Positions 1-8,601 of a DNA stretch of 64,000 nucleotides are shown one piece after another. A program made the translations under genes and the position numbers. Within the stretch, counting starts at the first letter, position 1; each line of letters opens with the position of its first letter. Source of the stretch: Flagellimonas aquimarina (GTDB lineage Bacteria > Bacteroidota > Bacteroidia > Flavobacteriales > Flavobacteriaceae); the NCBI RefSeq assembly GCF_003149745.1, contig NZ_QGEG01000002.1:558001-622000 (forward strand), written 5' to 3'. The notes below the pieces were generated by a model. It saw nothing but the letters and a program-made list of their open reading frames with translations, was not told the origin of the DNA and searched no databases.

Positions 1-136
1 GTATGTAGAATGTGGGTTTGGTTAGTTGCATTTGAAAGATATTTGTTGAGTCTACTACCCAAAAGACAACGGTCAATAGCATATGTTACAGTTAAGGAGG
101 TTTTTTAATAGTATGAACCTTGAAAACCATAAAGAA

Positions 137-163
137 TCCCAAAGCCTGAAAAAGACTTTGGGA
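137..163 (-). terminator. Possible terminator hairpin downstream of the DUF4249 gene
   Basis: An 8-bp inverted repeat (TCCCAAAG at 137-144, CTTTGGGA at 156-163) lies about 20 bp past the stop codon of the DUF4249 gene. Read on the - strand the hairpin is followed by a T-rich tract (TTCTTTATGGTTTTC), so it could end the TonB receptor/DUF4249 transcript. The tail is not a clean T-run, so the call is weak. The rest of 1-185 shows nothing else I can support. Confidence 0.4.
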
Positions 164-185
164 CCAACCAACCTAAAACAAAAAA

Positions 186-1031
186 CTATTCAAACGTATA
201 ACTGCTTTTAACCATCTCTGTCACCCTAAAATATCCATATGGAACATTATCTGGATTATCTTCATTTATACAATTTCCAACCAATGCCACGGGTGTTGGG
301 CTAAATGGATCTCCTGCTCCTTCAAACTGTTCTATTAACAATTGCAAATAATTGTAATAGTCTTCTGATGCGCTTAAAAAAGTGATGTCGACGATATCTC
401 CTGGCTGGAACTCTACAATATTATCTTCTTCATCTTCTATTTTTTCGTAATAAAAAGTAGCCTCGTTGCCATCTATGAATTCATCTTTGATGTAAAAAAG
501 CTCTGGTAACAGGTCATTCCGACTTTGGAAACGTAAGAAATAATAGTTTTCGATATCGGCAGGATCTTCAAATGAAACGTTTACCTCTAGAACCTCGTCA
601 TCTTCACCTTGATCAACAGATTGGGTAATGGACGAAATATCGGTAACTGGAAACAAGGTCTCCGTTGCGGTATAACGTTCACCTTCATAAATCACTTCTA
701 GAGAATAAGTGTCGCCTAAAACTGGCACAAATAAGGAGGTAGTGTATCTGCCATTGTTCTGATCATTGAAAACGAACTCCGAACCATCATTGTCATTGGT
801 CACTTGTACCGTAGCTCCCGTAACCCCTGTGTTACCTTGATTGTCAAAAAAGGGGGTGGAAGTACTTAGCAAGATGGTTTGCTCGTTGCCGGTTGTTCCT
901 TTTTCCCAATCGAGCGATGCTTCAATGGTAAGCCTAATAGGGCCTTCAGGAACATCAACATCTATAACATCTGTGCATGATGCGCCTATAAATAATAGTG
1001 CAATAAATAAGGTTTTATGATATAGTTTCAT
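186..1031 (-). CDS. DUF4249 domain-containing lipoprotein
   Basis: A 281-residue protein starting MKLYHKTLF with a lipobox (GASC, Cys19), so it is probably a lipoprotein of the cell envelope. The body has the DUF4249 look: beta-rich, with an early segment on values lost or gained (PEGPIRLTIEASLDWEKGT) and a C-terminal NCINEDNP region. DUF4249 proteins are commonly encoded directly after TonB-dependent receptors in Bacteroidota; here the spacing to the upstream receptor stop is only 4 nt, so the two are almost certainly co-transcribed and may act together at the outer membrane. The reading frame is open 69 codons further upstream, inside the receptor gene, but the signal peptide fixes the start at 1031. 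The substrate is unknown. Confidence 0.85.
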   Translation of the reverse strand: MKLYHKTLFIALLFIGASCTDVIDVDVPEGPIRLTIEASLDWEKGTTGNEQTILLSTSTPFFDNQGNTGVTGATVQVTNDNDGSEFVFNDQNNGRYTTSLFVPVLGDTYSLEVIYEGERYTATETLFPVTDISSITQSVDQGEDDEVLEVNVSFEDPADIENYYFLRFQSRNDLLPELFYIKDEFIDGNEATFYYEKIEDEEDNIVEFQPGDIVDITFLSASEDYYNYLQLLIEQFEGAGDPFSPTPVALVGNCINEDNPDNVPYGYFRVTEMVKSSYTFE

Positions 1032-1035
1032 CGTA

Positions 1036-3435
1036 TTAAAATTTAAAATTATAAGTGACCGAAGGAACAATTCCGAAAATGGCGGTGCGGGTTGCTTCAT
1101 TGGCCCCTGTTTCAAAGTTTTGCCCAAATGAGATCGAGGCTGCATTTTTCCTGTTGAAAACATTATAGATACCAAATACCCATTCACCCTTCCATTTTTT
1201 GTCTGGTCTTTTATTGGGTTTATAGGTTGCGGAAACATCTAAGCGATAGTAAGCTGGTAATCTATCTGCATTTCTATCGGAATAACTGGCTATGGATATC
1301 CCTTCATATTGATATTGCCCGTTAGGATAGGTTACTGGCCTACCAGTTTGGAAAATAGCATTTGCTCCAAAACTCCATTTTTCATTGAACCGATATGCCC
1401 CGGTTATAGAGATATCATGAGTTCTGTCAAAAGGAGTATTGTACCAATCTCCGTTGTTGATTCCTGGCCCTCCTGCATTTCCTCCAAATGTTCTTTGTTC
1501 AGACTTAGATAGGGTGTAAGATATCCAGCCGGTAAAAGGACCTTCATTTTTACGTAGCAACAGTTCTAGACCATATGCCCTTGATTCCCCATTTAGGACT
1601 TCGGTCTCAATGGTATTGTTCCCAATTAAATCGGAACCATCAACATAGTCAATACGATTATCCACAGTTTTATAGTATACTTCTGTTTCTAGTGAATACA
1701 TTTTATCCTTGAAATTCCTGAAGTAACCCAATGCATATTGATCAGAAAGCTGTGGTTTTATATATTTTCCACTGGGTGTCCAAACATCGAGCGGGGTAAC
1801 GGATGATGTATTTGACAACAAATGGATGTATTGCGCCGCTCTTGAATAGCCCAACTTAATCGAAGAGTAGTCATTGATTTGATATGCCAAAGCCAATCGT
1901 GGTTCAAAATTGCTAAACGTTTTAATGCTCTCACCTTTCTTAAAATTGGTCTCTCCAATAGGATCTGTTCTTTGGTAAAACTGTAAGGTGTTGTTGTATA
2001 CCAAAGGTTGGTCATTGGCATATTCAGATAAAGGCTGACCGCCCATTCTGTTAAAATGACTGAACCTTATGCCGTATTGAGCGGTTAAATTATCTGTTAG
2101 TTTATGCTCGGCGTTGATGTATGCAGCGCTTTCGAGCGCTCTTTTCTTATCTAACTGTAGTTCATTGATGGCAGAATCCGGCCCTGTAGGTTTAATTTGT
2201 CCTGGATCAAATTCATATTTTATGGTGCTGATGCCAAAATCCAATTTAAATGCATCACTGAAATAGTATTTTAAATCGTATTTGGCGTTGTAGTTTTTGA
2301 TGGATGAAATCCAATCAAAGTCAAAGTCTTCAATACCCAATTCATAGTCATACTTACTATAGATTAGAGAGAGATTGGAAAATAGCCTATCATTAAAAAT
2401 ATGATTCCATCTTAGGTTACCAGAGGCATTTCCGTAACTACTGCTAAAGGATCCGTCAAAGTTGAAAACGTCACGCCCAAAATATCCAGAAAGATATAGT
2501 TTGTTGTTTTTGTTAAGGTTGTAGTTGGTTTTTAAATTAAGATCATAAAAACTAACACTATTCTTCTCACCTGCCAGCTTTAAGAACAAATGTGCGTAAG
2601 ACCCTCTGCCGGCAACTAGAAAAGACCCCCTATCATTGAACATTGGCCCTTCTGCCGCAAGCCTACTGGATATTACACCAACACCACCTGTTAATGCAAA
2701 GTTTTTGCTGTTTCCGTCTTTTTGTCTTACATCCAATACAGATGAAACACGACCTCCAAATTTTGCAGGGATGCCTCCTTTGTAGAGTTTTAGATCTTTT
2801 ACGGCATCTGCATTAAACACAGAGAAAAACCCTAACATATGAGATGTATTATAGATAATAGCTTCATCCAGTAGGACCAAGTTTTGATCCACTGCTCCAC
2901 CTCTTACGTGAAATCCACTTGATCCTTCACCATTATTGGTCACCCCTGGCAAAATCTGCAAAGATTTTATAACATCTACCTCTCCTAAAACAACAGGCAT
3001 CTGCTTAACTGTTTTGATGTTCAGTTTAGAGACGCTCATTTCTGGTTTTCTAAGAATTGCACGTTCCGGTTCTTCAGCGGTAACTTCGACTTCATCCAGC
3101 TGCGTTGAAAATTCTTCAATTTCAACATCAATTTTTTGATTTCGATCTAAAACCACTTCCATGGTTATCTCCTTATAGCCCATGTGCGAAAAAACCAAAG
3201 TGTAAGGTCCTTGCGGTGCACTAATGGAATAAAACCCGTATTCATTGGTAATGGCACCAATGGTTGTTCCTTTAAGGAAAATGGAAGTCCCAAAAAGGGT
3301 TTCCCCGTTCATTTTGTCGGTCACATTTCCGCTAATGGTAAAATTGTTCTGCGCGTGGGTTAGAGCAGAACCAAGCAGAAGGCACAAACCAGCTACTATT
3401 TGCATGGATCTGTAACGTTGCCTTTTTTTCTTCAT
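1036..3435 (-). CDS. TonB-dependent receptor with N-terminal carboxypeptidase-like domain
   Basis: A 799-residue outer-membrane receptor. It begins with a signal peptide (cleavage near ALTHAQ, about residue 28), followed by a CarboxypepD_reg-like beta-sandwich (about 31-118, GNVTDKMNGETLFGTSIF), a plug domain (about 130-240, including VDVIKSLQILPGV and GFHVRGGAVDQNLVLLDEA), and a long beta-barrel ending in the aromatic residue F. This is the usual Bacteroidota TonB receptor architecture, importing a ligand with energy from TonB-ExbBD. No SusD partner follows; instead a DUF4249 lipoprotein does. No regulator of the anti-sigma type is adjacent, so the ligand cannot be inferred. Confidence 0.93.
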   Translation of the reverse strand: MKKKRQRYRSMQIVAGLCLLLGSALTHAQNNFTISGNVTDKMNGETLFGTSIFLKGTTIGAITNEYGFYSISAPQGPYTLVFSHMGYKEITMEVVLDRNQKIDVEIEEFSTQLDEVEVTAEEPERAILRKPEMSVSKLNIKTVKQMPVVLGEVDVIKSLQILPGVTNNGEGSSGFHVRGGAVDQNLVLLDEAIIYNTSHMLGFFSVFNADAVKDLKLYKGGIPAKFGGRVSSVLDVRQKDGNSKNFALTGGVGVISSRLAAEGPMFNDRGSFLVAGRGSYAHLFLKLAGEKNSVSFYDLNLKTNYNLNKNNKLYLSGYFGRDVFNFDGSFSSSYGNASGNLRWNHIFNDRLFSNLSLIYSKYDYELGIEDFDFDWISSIKNYNAKYDLKYYFSDAFKLDFGISTIKYEFDPGQIKPTGPDSAINELQLDKKRALESAAYINAEHKLTDNLTAQYGIRFSHFNRMGGQPLSEYANDQPLVYNNTLQFYQRTDPIGETNFKKGESIKTFSNFEPRLALAYQINDYSSIKLGYSRAAQYIHLLSNTSSVTPLDVWTPSGKYIKPQLSDQYALGYFRNFKDKMYSLETEVYYKTVDNRIDYVDGSDLIGNNTIETEVLNGESRAYGLELLLRKNEGPFTGWISYTLSKSEQRTFGGNAGGPGINNGDWYNTPFDRTHDISITGAYRFNEKWSFGANAIFQTGRPVTYPNGQYQYEGISIASYSDRNADRLPAYYRLDVSATYKPNKRPDKKWKGEWVFGIYNVFNRKNAASISFGQNFETGANEATRTAIFGIVPSVTYNFKF

Positions 3436-3712
3436 TTGTTTTTGTTTTTTGATTTATGAATTGGAATCAAATCGTTCTTTGATTTGTTCCACCTAATGAC
3501 ATCTGAAAAAAGCAAGGGTTGCATCTAATCAAAAAGAAAAATGGGCATATAGCTGTTGGAATTTAAATTCAGCTTTGTTTTCATGAACTTAAAAGACAAT
3601 GACATTGTAGATTAGGCGTTCATGTGAGCTGAAATGTCGTTTAGCTAAGAATAAGATGTTGGCTGAAAAAGATTAATTAAATTCAAATCTGATAACACCA
3701 AAAACGGTCAGA

Positions 3713-4819
3713 ATGAATAGAATTCTAATACTAATGGCGGTCATTTTCTCATTGGCTGCATGTACTGAAAAGAATAAAATTCCCGTATATGCTTGGATGG
3801 GAGGTCCTGGTAATGCGACAGATAAAGAATTGGCAGCGGAATTTGCTGATCTTAAGAAAAAAGGCATAGATGGATTGATGTACAATGGGGGCCATGACCC
3901 AGAAACCTATAAAAGGGTAGGGAAATTGATAAAAAAAGCTGGAATGGAATTTCATACTTGGATTCCAACAATGGTGCAAGGAAAAACCCCTAAGATAAAA
4001 GAAGAATGGTATGCTGTTAACGGTCTTGGAGAATCCGCTCTAGAAAAGCCAGCTTATGTTCCCCACTACACATTTCTCTGCCCAAGCAAGGAAGGGGTAT
4101 ATGATTTTTTATCCAACCTTTACGGAAGCATTGCCGAACTGGATGAGGTTGATGGCGTACACTTAGATTACATACGTTTTCCTGATGTTATATTGGCAAG
4201 GGGGCTTTGGGATAAATATGGGCTAGTAATGGACAGAGAGCATCCTCAATTTGATTATTGCTATTGTGATGATTGCACTTCGGATTTTAAGACAAAATCA
4301 GGAATCGACATTAAGGAAGTGGAAGACCCTTCTCAAGTTGAAGAATGGAAGCAGTTTAGATATGATTTGATTACTACAATGGTTAATCGCTTATCTGATG
4401 TGGCACATTCAAAGAACAAAAATATAAACGCAGCGGTTTTTCCCGGCCCTACCATTTCAAAAAAACTGGTAAGACAGGATTGGGGCAAGTGGAACTTGGA
4501 TGCTGTTTATCCCATGAACTATAATGATTTTTACCTTAAAGGCCCTGAATGGGTAGGTGAAATGACAAAGGAAGAAGTTGCAGCCGCAAAAAACGGAGTT
4601 CCCGTATACAGTGGATTGTTTATTTGTCCCAACCCTGAAAAGAAAGGAAGCGAAAAAGACCCGGAAAACCATGGCCTCTTACCAGAAGAAATTGGAGATG
4701 CCATTAGGGCATCCATGAACAACGGCGCCAAGGGAATATGCTTGTTTACTCCCGGTAGAATGACCCAAGCACATTGGGAGGCATTTGAAGAAGCCATTTA
4801 TAAAGATTACAGTGAGTAA
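3713..4819 (+). CDS. Lipoprotein with GHL10-like (DUF187 type) glycosidase fold
   Basis: A 368-residue protein with a lipoprotein signal (SLAAC, Cys17). The chain resembles the glycosyl-hydrolase-like family 10 (GHL10, formerly DUF187), a TIM barrel related to GH13/GH10-type enzymes: an N-terminal strand PVYAWMGGP, a central VDGVHLDYIRFPDV motif with the acidic residues expected at the barrel mouth, YCDDCTSDFK, then WNLDAVYPMNYNDF, and a final GAKGICLFTPGRM strand. The family is thought to act on glycans, but no substrate has been fixed. It is monocistronic, divergent from the TonB receptor gene, and followed by a strong terminator. Confidence 0.75.
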   Translation: MNRILILMAVIFSLAACTEKNKIPVYAWMGGPGNATDKELAAEFADLKKKGIDGLMYNGGHDPETYKRVGKLIKKAGMEFHTWIPTMVQGKTPKIKEEWYAVNGLGESALEKPAYVPHYTFLCPSKEGVYDFLSNLYGSIAELDEVDGVHLDYIRFPDVILARGLWDKYGLVMDREHPQFDYCYCDDCTSDFKTKSGIDIKEVEDPSQVEEWKQFRYDLITTMVNRLSDVAHSKNKNINAAVFPGPTISKKLVRQDWGKWNLDAVYPMNYNDFYLKGPEWVGEMTKEEVAAAKNGVPVYSGLFICPNPEKKGSEKDPENHGLLPEEIGDAIRASMNNGAKGICLFTPGRMTQAHWEAFEEAIYKDYSE

Positions 4820-4844
4820 TTAATTTGTTTAGTAGCGTAGTGTA

Positions 4845-4881
4845 AGCCCAGCAGCCATAAACAGGTTGCTGGGCTTTTTTG
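4845..4881 (+). terminator. Rho-independent terminator after the GHL10-like gene
   Basis: A 12-bp stem with one G-U pair: AGCCCAGCAGCC at 4845-4856 and GGTTGCTGGGCT at 4864-4875, with a 7-nt loop and a T-run at 4875-4881. It lies 25 bp past the stop codon. Confidence 0.9.
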
Positions 4882-4991
4882 TTAAGACAATACACCCCAT
4901 CCCGGAAAAACTACAGTTCGGTAATTCTTTCTGTTTTAACCTCTCCCCTTAGTGCAATTTTGCTGAAACAATAATCAAAAAACGAACGGTT

Positions 4992-5615
4992 ATGCAAACA
5001 CTGGCAAAAATTTTAATATTATTATTTATAGGGGTTCTTAACGCACAGGACCAGTATACCAATGGAATGAAAAAAGCTTTTGAGCTATGGCAAAATCAGA
5101 AACCCATTGAGGCTTCTAATCTTTTTGAGCGTATTGCAATGGCAGAGCAAGACAATTGGTTGCCACATTATTACGTGGCACAGATAAATACAATTGTATC
5201 ATTTGGAGAAAAGGATTTAGATAAATTATCCAAACAATTGGAAAAGGCAAAAGAATTTTTAGATTTGGCGAGAGCAATCTCACCAGAAAACCCAGAGATA
5301 TTAATACAGGAAGCGATGATAAATACTGCCTGGATTGCATTTGACGGGGCAACTTACGGAATGACTTTGTCTGGAAAAAACGTACAACTATATCAACAAG
5401 CCTTGGCCATCGCCCCGGAAAACCCTCGAGTAGTTTTCTCTAAAGCTGAGTGGGATATGGGAAGCGCAAGATACTTTGGTAAGGATACATCGCCTTACTG
5501 TGAAGATGTAGAAAGAGCTTTGGAACTTTTTGCTACCTTTAAGTCTGAAACACCATTCTACCCAGGATGGGGAAAAGAAAGAGCCGAGCAAGTCTTGAAG
5601 CAATGTAAATCATAG
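4992..5615 (+). CDS. Exported TPR-like protein upstream of the LytS kinase
   Basis: A 207-residue protein with a signal peptide (MQTLAKILILLFIGVLNAQ) and helical repeats of TPR character (GMKKAFELWQNQKPIEASNLFERIA near the N-terminus, LYQQALAIAPENPRVVFSKAEW near residue 135). It carries a Cys near each of two late positions (DTSPYCEDVE, LKQCKS). The stop codon is 3 nt before the histidine kinase start, so the two genes form an operon. Its role in signalling is an inference from position; TPR proteins of this length serve as scaffolds, and it could also be an unrelated periplasmic protein. Confidence 0.8.
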   Translation: MQTLAKILILLFIGVLNAQDQYTNGMKKAFELWQNQKPIEASNLFERIAMAEQDNWLPHYYVAQINTIVSFGEKDLDKLSKQLEKAKEFLDLARAISPENPEILIQEAMINTAWIAFDGATYGMTLSGKNVQLYQQALAIAPENPRVVFSKAEWDMGSARYFGKDTSPYCEDVERALELFATFKSETPFYPGWGKERAEQVLKQCKS

Positions 5616-5618
5616 AAT

Positions 5619-6947
5619 ATGGGTAGCTTTTTGAAGGTTATAAAACTTTCGCTGTTAATCACAATATTTATTGCCATTCTCAGCATTTTTGTTTTTGGAA
5701 ATGGCAATTTTTCTTTTGAAAGTATCACGCAACAAATAGTGATAAGTTTTATCTTTTCATTTGGACTGACTGCTGTCAATTCTTATTTCCACGACTTTTT
5801 AAATGCTCGTTACAAATGGGAAATTAAACCACAAAAACGTTTGTGGATTGGAGCTTTTGGTTCTCTTGTGCTTACACTTGTTGTTTTTGGGTTTTTACGG
5901 TTTTTGATCTATTTCTATTACACTGGGAATACAATTATCCAATTCATTGAGAACGAGAAAGAGGAATTGGATTCTTACATTATTGCGTTGGTAATTACCT
6001 TAATTGCTTCACTGTTTACGCATGCCTTCTATTTTTATCGTGCATTACAAAAGAAAGAGGTTAAAAAGCAAAAAATTATTGCAGGTACAGCTTCTGCTCG
6101 CTTTGATGCGCTTAAGAATCAATTGGATCCGCACTTCCTCTTTAATAGCTTAAATGTGTTGACCAGTCTTATAGAAGAGGATCCAAATCAGGCACAAAAA
6201 TTCACTACTTCATTATCAAAAGTCTATCGATATGTCTTAGAACAGAAAAATAAGGACTTGGTGACCGTTGATGAAGAACTCAATTTTGCCAGAACTTACG
6301 TGAGACTGCTTAAAATGCGTTTTGAGGACAGTATTGTTTTTGATATTCCGGATAAATCCAGTATACCCGAGGCAAAAATAGTACCCCTGTCTCTTCAACT
6401 ATTGCTTGAAAATGCAGTAAAACACAATGTAGTTACACCGTCCAAGCCTTTGCACATAAAAGTGACCGAAGAGGGGGGAATGCTTATTGTCAGCAATAAC
6501 CTTCAGGAAAAACAGGTGGTCAAGAAGAGTAGCGGGGTTGGGCTTCAAAATATAAAACAGCGTTATGAGATTTTAACGGATAGAGAAGTGGACATTACCA
6601 AAACAGCTTCGGATTTTAGTGTAGCCATACCTATGCTGACCATACAGTTGTCTGTACAGGAGACGCAGGAGACCCATATTGCCGAGAAACGCTATATAAA
6701 GGCCAAAGAAAAAATGAAAGCCGTTAAGGATTTCTATAGTAATTTGTTCACGTATTGTTTGGTAATTCCGTTTCTGTGGTGGATTAATTTAAAGACCACG
6801 GATTTCATGTGGGCGTTGTTTCCGACCATTGGATGGGGGTTTGGAGTTATAGCTCATGGCATGGAGGCACATGGGTATAATCCGTTTTGGGGTAAGCGTT
6901 GGGAAGAACGTAAAATGCAGGAACTCATGGACAAAGATGACTTCTAG
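5619..6947 (+). CDS. LytS-type sensor histidine kinase with C-terminal 2TM domain
   Basis: A 442-residue membrane kinase. Four hydrophobic helices (about 10-28, 38-56, 76-102, 118-140) are followed by a His_kinase domain with the family motif DPHFLFN (His about 172), and an HATPase with an N box (LLLENAVKHN) and G box (GVGLQNIKQRYEIL). Unusually, the kinase core is followed by another domain, the 2TM domain (about 355-442: YIKAKEKMKAVKDFYSNLF, then GWGFGVIAHG, then NPFWGKRWEERK). This puts the ATPase between two membrane regions. The next genes encode the same 2TM domain alone and a LytTR regulator, so the kinase probably signals to that regulator and may pair with the free 2TM proteins (inference). 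A terminator follows it. Confidence 0.9.
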   Translation: MGSFLKVIKLSLLITIFIAILSIFVFGNGNFSFESITQQIVISFIFSFGLTAVNSYFHDFLNARYKWEIKPQKRLWIGAFGSLVLTLVVFGFLRFLIYFYYTGNTIIQFIENEKEELDSYIIALVITLIASLFTHAFYFYRALQKKEVKKQKIIAGTASARFDALKNQLDPHFLFNSLNVLTSLIEEDPNQAQKFTTSLSKVYRYVLEQKNKDLVTVDEELNFARTYVRLLKMRFEDSIVFDIPDKSSIPEAKIVPLSLQLLLENAVKHNVVTPSKPLHIKVTEEGGMLIVSNNLQEKQVVKKSSGVGLQNIKQRYEILTDREVDITKTASDFSVAIPMLTIQLSVQETQETHIAEKRYIKAKEKMKAVKDFYSNLFTYCLVIPFLWWINLKTTDFMWALFPTIGWGFGVIAHGMEAHGYNPFWGKRWEERKMQELMDKDDF

Positions 6948-6967
6948 CGTGCAATTTAGTATAAAAA

Positions 6968-6994
6968 AAAAGCGGTCTTAGACCGCTTTTTTTT
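6968..6994 (+). terminator. Terminator between the kinase and the 2TM genes
   Basis: Stem GCGGTC (6972-6977) and GACCGC (6981-6986) with a TTA loop, flanked by an A-tract before and a T-tract after, so the stem can extend through A-T pairs. It lies just past the kinase stop codon. The downstream 2TM genes therefore need their own promoter or read-through. Confidence 0.88.
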
Positions 6995-7156
6995 GTTTAA
7001 CCCCTGTTGGATTTTAACGACTTGTCCGCTATTGTAAATAAAAAATCAACTCATCCTACAAAATCAACAGTTCACGAATCTAGTTTTCTTGAAATCGTAC
7101 CATTTTACGAAGTTTGATATGTAATTAATAAACAAGAAATCAATCAAGATATAGTT

Positions 7157-7435
7157 ATGGAAAATTTCACTGAACACAAGTATACACGGGCAAAAGAGAA
7201 GGTAGAGAACATTAAATCCTTTTATTCCAGTTTATTGAGTTACTGTATAGTAATTCCAATTTTGGCATTCATCAATTATAGAACAACAAGTTTCCCATGG
7301 GTCATTTTTCCAGCTTTTGGTTGGGGCATAGGACTTATATGTCATTGGACGAATGCTCATGGCTATAATCCTATATTGGGCAAAGATTGGGAAGAACGTA
7401 AAATAAGAGAGTTCATGAATCGTGACGAATTCTAA
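7157..7435 (+). CDS. 2TM domain-containing protein (copy A)
   Basis: A 92-residue protein consisting only of the 2TM domain: an amphipathic N-terminal helix (YTRAKEKVENIKSFYSSLL), TM1 (YCIVIPILAFINY), TM2 with GWGIGLICHW, and the C-terminal signature NPILGKDWEERKIREFM. It is the closest of the four copies to the 2TM domain at the end of the kinase (both share AHGYNP and GKxWEERK). It starts the 2TM array, 41 nt before the next copy. The 2TM family has no established biochemical function; a role as kinase partner is inferred from shared domain and position. Confidence 0.85.
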   Translation: MENFTEHKYTRAKEKVENIKSFYSSLLSYCIVIPILAFINYRTTSFPWVIFPAFGWGIGLICHWTNAHGYNPILGKDWEERKIREFMNRDEF

Positions 7436-7476
7436 TGAATCAGTATATTTAAGTGTGGATATAATAAAACAGTAAC

Positions 7477-7779
7477 ATGGAAAATTCAAGTAAAGAAAAT
7501 AGATATATTAAGGCAAAAGAAAGAGTAGACGTTCTTAAAAAATTCTATGCCAATCTTTGGACATACATAATGGTAATTTCGGCATTGGCCTTAATCAACT
7601 ATCTAACCAATGGGTTTAGCTATATGTGGTTTCTGTGGGCAGCTTTTGGATGGGGCATAGGAGTCATTTTTCATGCTATAGGGACTTTCAATCTTAATCC
7701 ATTTTTTGGAAAGAGTTGGGAAGAACGAAAAATCAAGCAATTTATGGATGAGGATGAGAATTCAAAAAAATGGAAGTAA
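7477..7779 (+). CDS. 2TM domain-containing protein (copy B)
   Basis: A 100-residue single-domain protein: helix YIKAKERVDVLKKFYANLW, TM1 (YIMVISALALINYL), TM2 with AFGWGIGVIFHA, and the signature NPFFGKSWEERKIKQFM. The N-terminal helix is nearly the same as that of the kinase 2TM domain. It overlaps or abuts copy C, so translational coupling is likely. The 41-nt gap to copy A contains no terminator. Confidence 0.85.
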   Translation: MENSSKENRYIKAKERVDVLKKFYANLWTYIMVISALALINYLTNGFSYMWFLWAAFGWGIGVIFHAIGTFNLNPFFGKSWEERKIKQFMDEDENSKKWK

Positions 7780-7781
7780 TC

Positions 7782-8087
7782 ATGGAAGGTTTTGAAAAAG
7801 ATAAGCTTAAAAGAGCTAAAAAGCAGATTGAAGAATTAAAAGGGTTCTACATTCATTTTACCATTTACATTATCGTGAATACGTTCATTCTCATAAACAT
7901 TTACCTGAAAACAGACGATTTTTGGCAATGGCCACACTTTGTAACACTCTTTGCTTGGGGAATTGGTATTTTCTTTCATGCTTCCAAGGTGTTTGATTAC
8001 AATCCGTTTTTTGGGAAGAATTGGGAAAAAAGGCAAATTCAAAAATATATTGATAAGGATAAAAAGGAAATGGATAAATATAAGTAA
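7782..8087 (+). CDS. 2TM domain-containing protein (copy C)
   Basis: A roughly 101-residue 2TM protein (MEGFEKDKLKRAKKQIEELKGFY) with TM1 (YIIVNTFILINIYL), TM2 with FAWGIGIFFHA and the signature NPFFGKNWEKRQIQKYI. An alternative ATG at 7770 lies inside copy B and would give a 10-nt overlap; the ATG at 7782, just after the copy B stop, fits the family N-terminus better. The chain is more diverged than A and B: the R in WEERK is shifted to WEKRQ and the C-terminus is Lys-rich. Confidence 0.82.
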   Translation: MEGFEKDKLKRAKKQIEELKGFYIHFTIYIIVNTFILINIYLKTDDFWQWPHFVTLFAWGIGIFFHASKVFDYNPFFGKNWEKRQIQKYIDKDKKEMDKYK

Positions 8088-8097
8088 GGTATAAAAA

Positions 8098-8249
8098 ATG
8101 GCCACAAGACTGGAGCATGGTCAAAAAAAGGGTTAAAGACCTAAAATTGTTATACAATCGCATAAAAACCTTTAATCTTATTTCGACATTAGTTGCCATT
8201 CCTTAAAAAGTGGGAGGAAAATAAAAATGAGACGAAGAAATACGAATAA
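8098..8249 (+). pseudogene. Decayed 2TM domain gene
   Basis: The spacer between copies C and D is the wreck of a fifth 2TM gene. From ATG 8098 the frame gives MATRLEHGQKKG and stops; removing one A from the A-tract at about 8123-8129 gives GQKRVKDLKLLYNRIKTF, which lines up with the family's N-terminal helix (AKKRVARLKKFYNHL in copy D). In a second frame 8197-8249 reads PFLKKWEENKNETKKYE, which matches the C-terminal NPFFGKxWEER signature. Most of TM1, TM2 and the loop is missing, so the gene has at least one frameshift plus an internal deletion. This is read directly from the sequence; family membership rests on short motifs. Confidence 0.7.
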
Positions 8250-8250
8250 T

Positions 8251-8583
8251 ATGAAAACAGTACCAACAAGTATGGAAAGTGCCAAGAAAAGAGTGGCACG
8301 TCTAAAGAAATTTTACAATCATTTATCCATATACATTATAGTGAACATTCTGTTATTTGGTATTAAGGCATATTTTATGGACTTTTTTGACGGTAGTAGC
8401 ACAGAACATATTAATTTGTCCAAATGGATAGTATGGAATATGATATCTACACCTGTTATCTGGGGAATATTTCTTGCTATACATGCTGCAAAAGTGTTTA
8501 GCCACCCTTTGGTTAATAAGTGGGAAGAAAGACAGATTCAAAAATATATTGAAAGGGAAGAAAACGACATTCCTAAATTCTAA
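8251..8583 (+). CDS. 2TM domain-containing protein (copy D, divergent)
   Basis: A 110-residue 2TM protein from ATG 8251 (MKTVPTSMESAKKRVARLKKFY). An upstream in-frame ATG at 8227 falls within the C-terminal remnant of the decayed copy, and a third ATG lies at 8272, so the start is uncertain. TM1 is YIIVNILLFGIKAYF; the loop is longer than in the other copies (DFFDGSSTEHINLSK); TM2 carries WGIFLAIHA; the signature is shortened to HPLVNKWEERQIQKYI, lacking the NPFFGK glycine. It ends 18 nt before the LytTR regulator start, suggesting one transcript. Confidence 0.8.
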   Translation: MKTVPTSMESAKKRVARLKKFYNHLSIYIIVNILLFGIKAYFMDFFDGSSTEHINLSKWIVWNMISTPVIWGIFLAIHAAKVFSHPLVNKWEERQIQKYIEREENDIPKF

Positions 8584-8601
8584 TCATTTTAAATCAAAGA
8601 A

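Noticed and set aside
113..211. Small + strand ORF of 32 codons preceded by a perfect AGGAGG
   Set aside because: It overlaps the 3' end of the DUF4249 gene and a hairpin, has no recognisable features, and strong Shine-Dalgarno sites are not typical of this group.
1031..1238. Extended N-terminus of the DUF4249 protein
   Set aside because: The extension lies inside the receptor gene and would bury the lipoprotein signal; ATG 1031 is used instead. The same reasoning moves the starts at 41304, 57474, 61081 and 61883.
1309..1512. Many short frames on the opposite strand of the TonB receptor and other genes
   Set aside because: They fall inside well-supported genes and show no start signals or family features.
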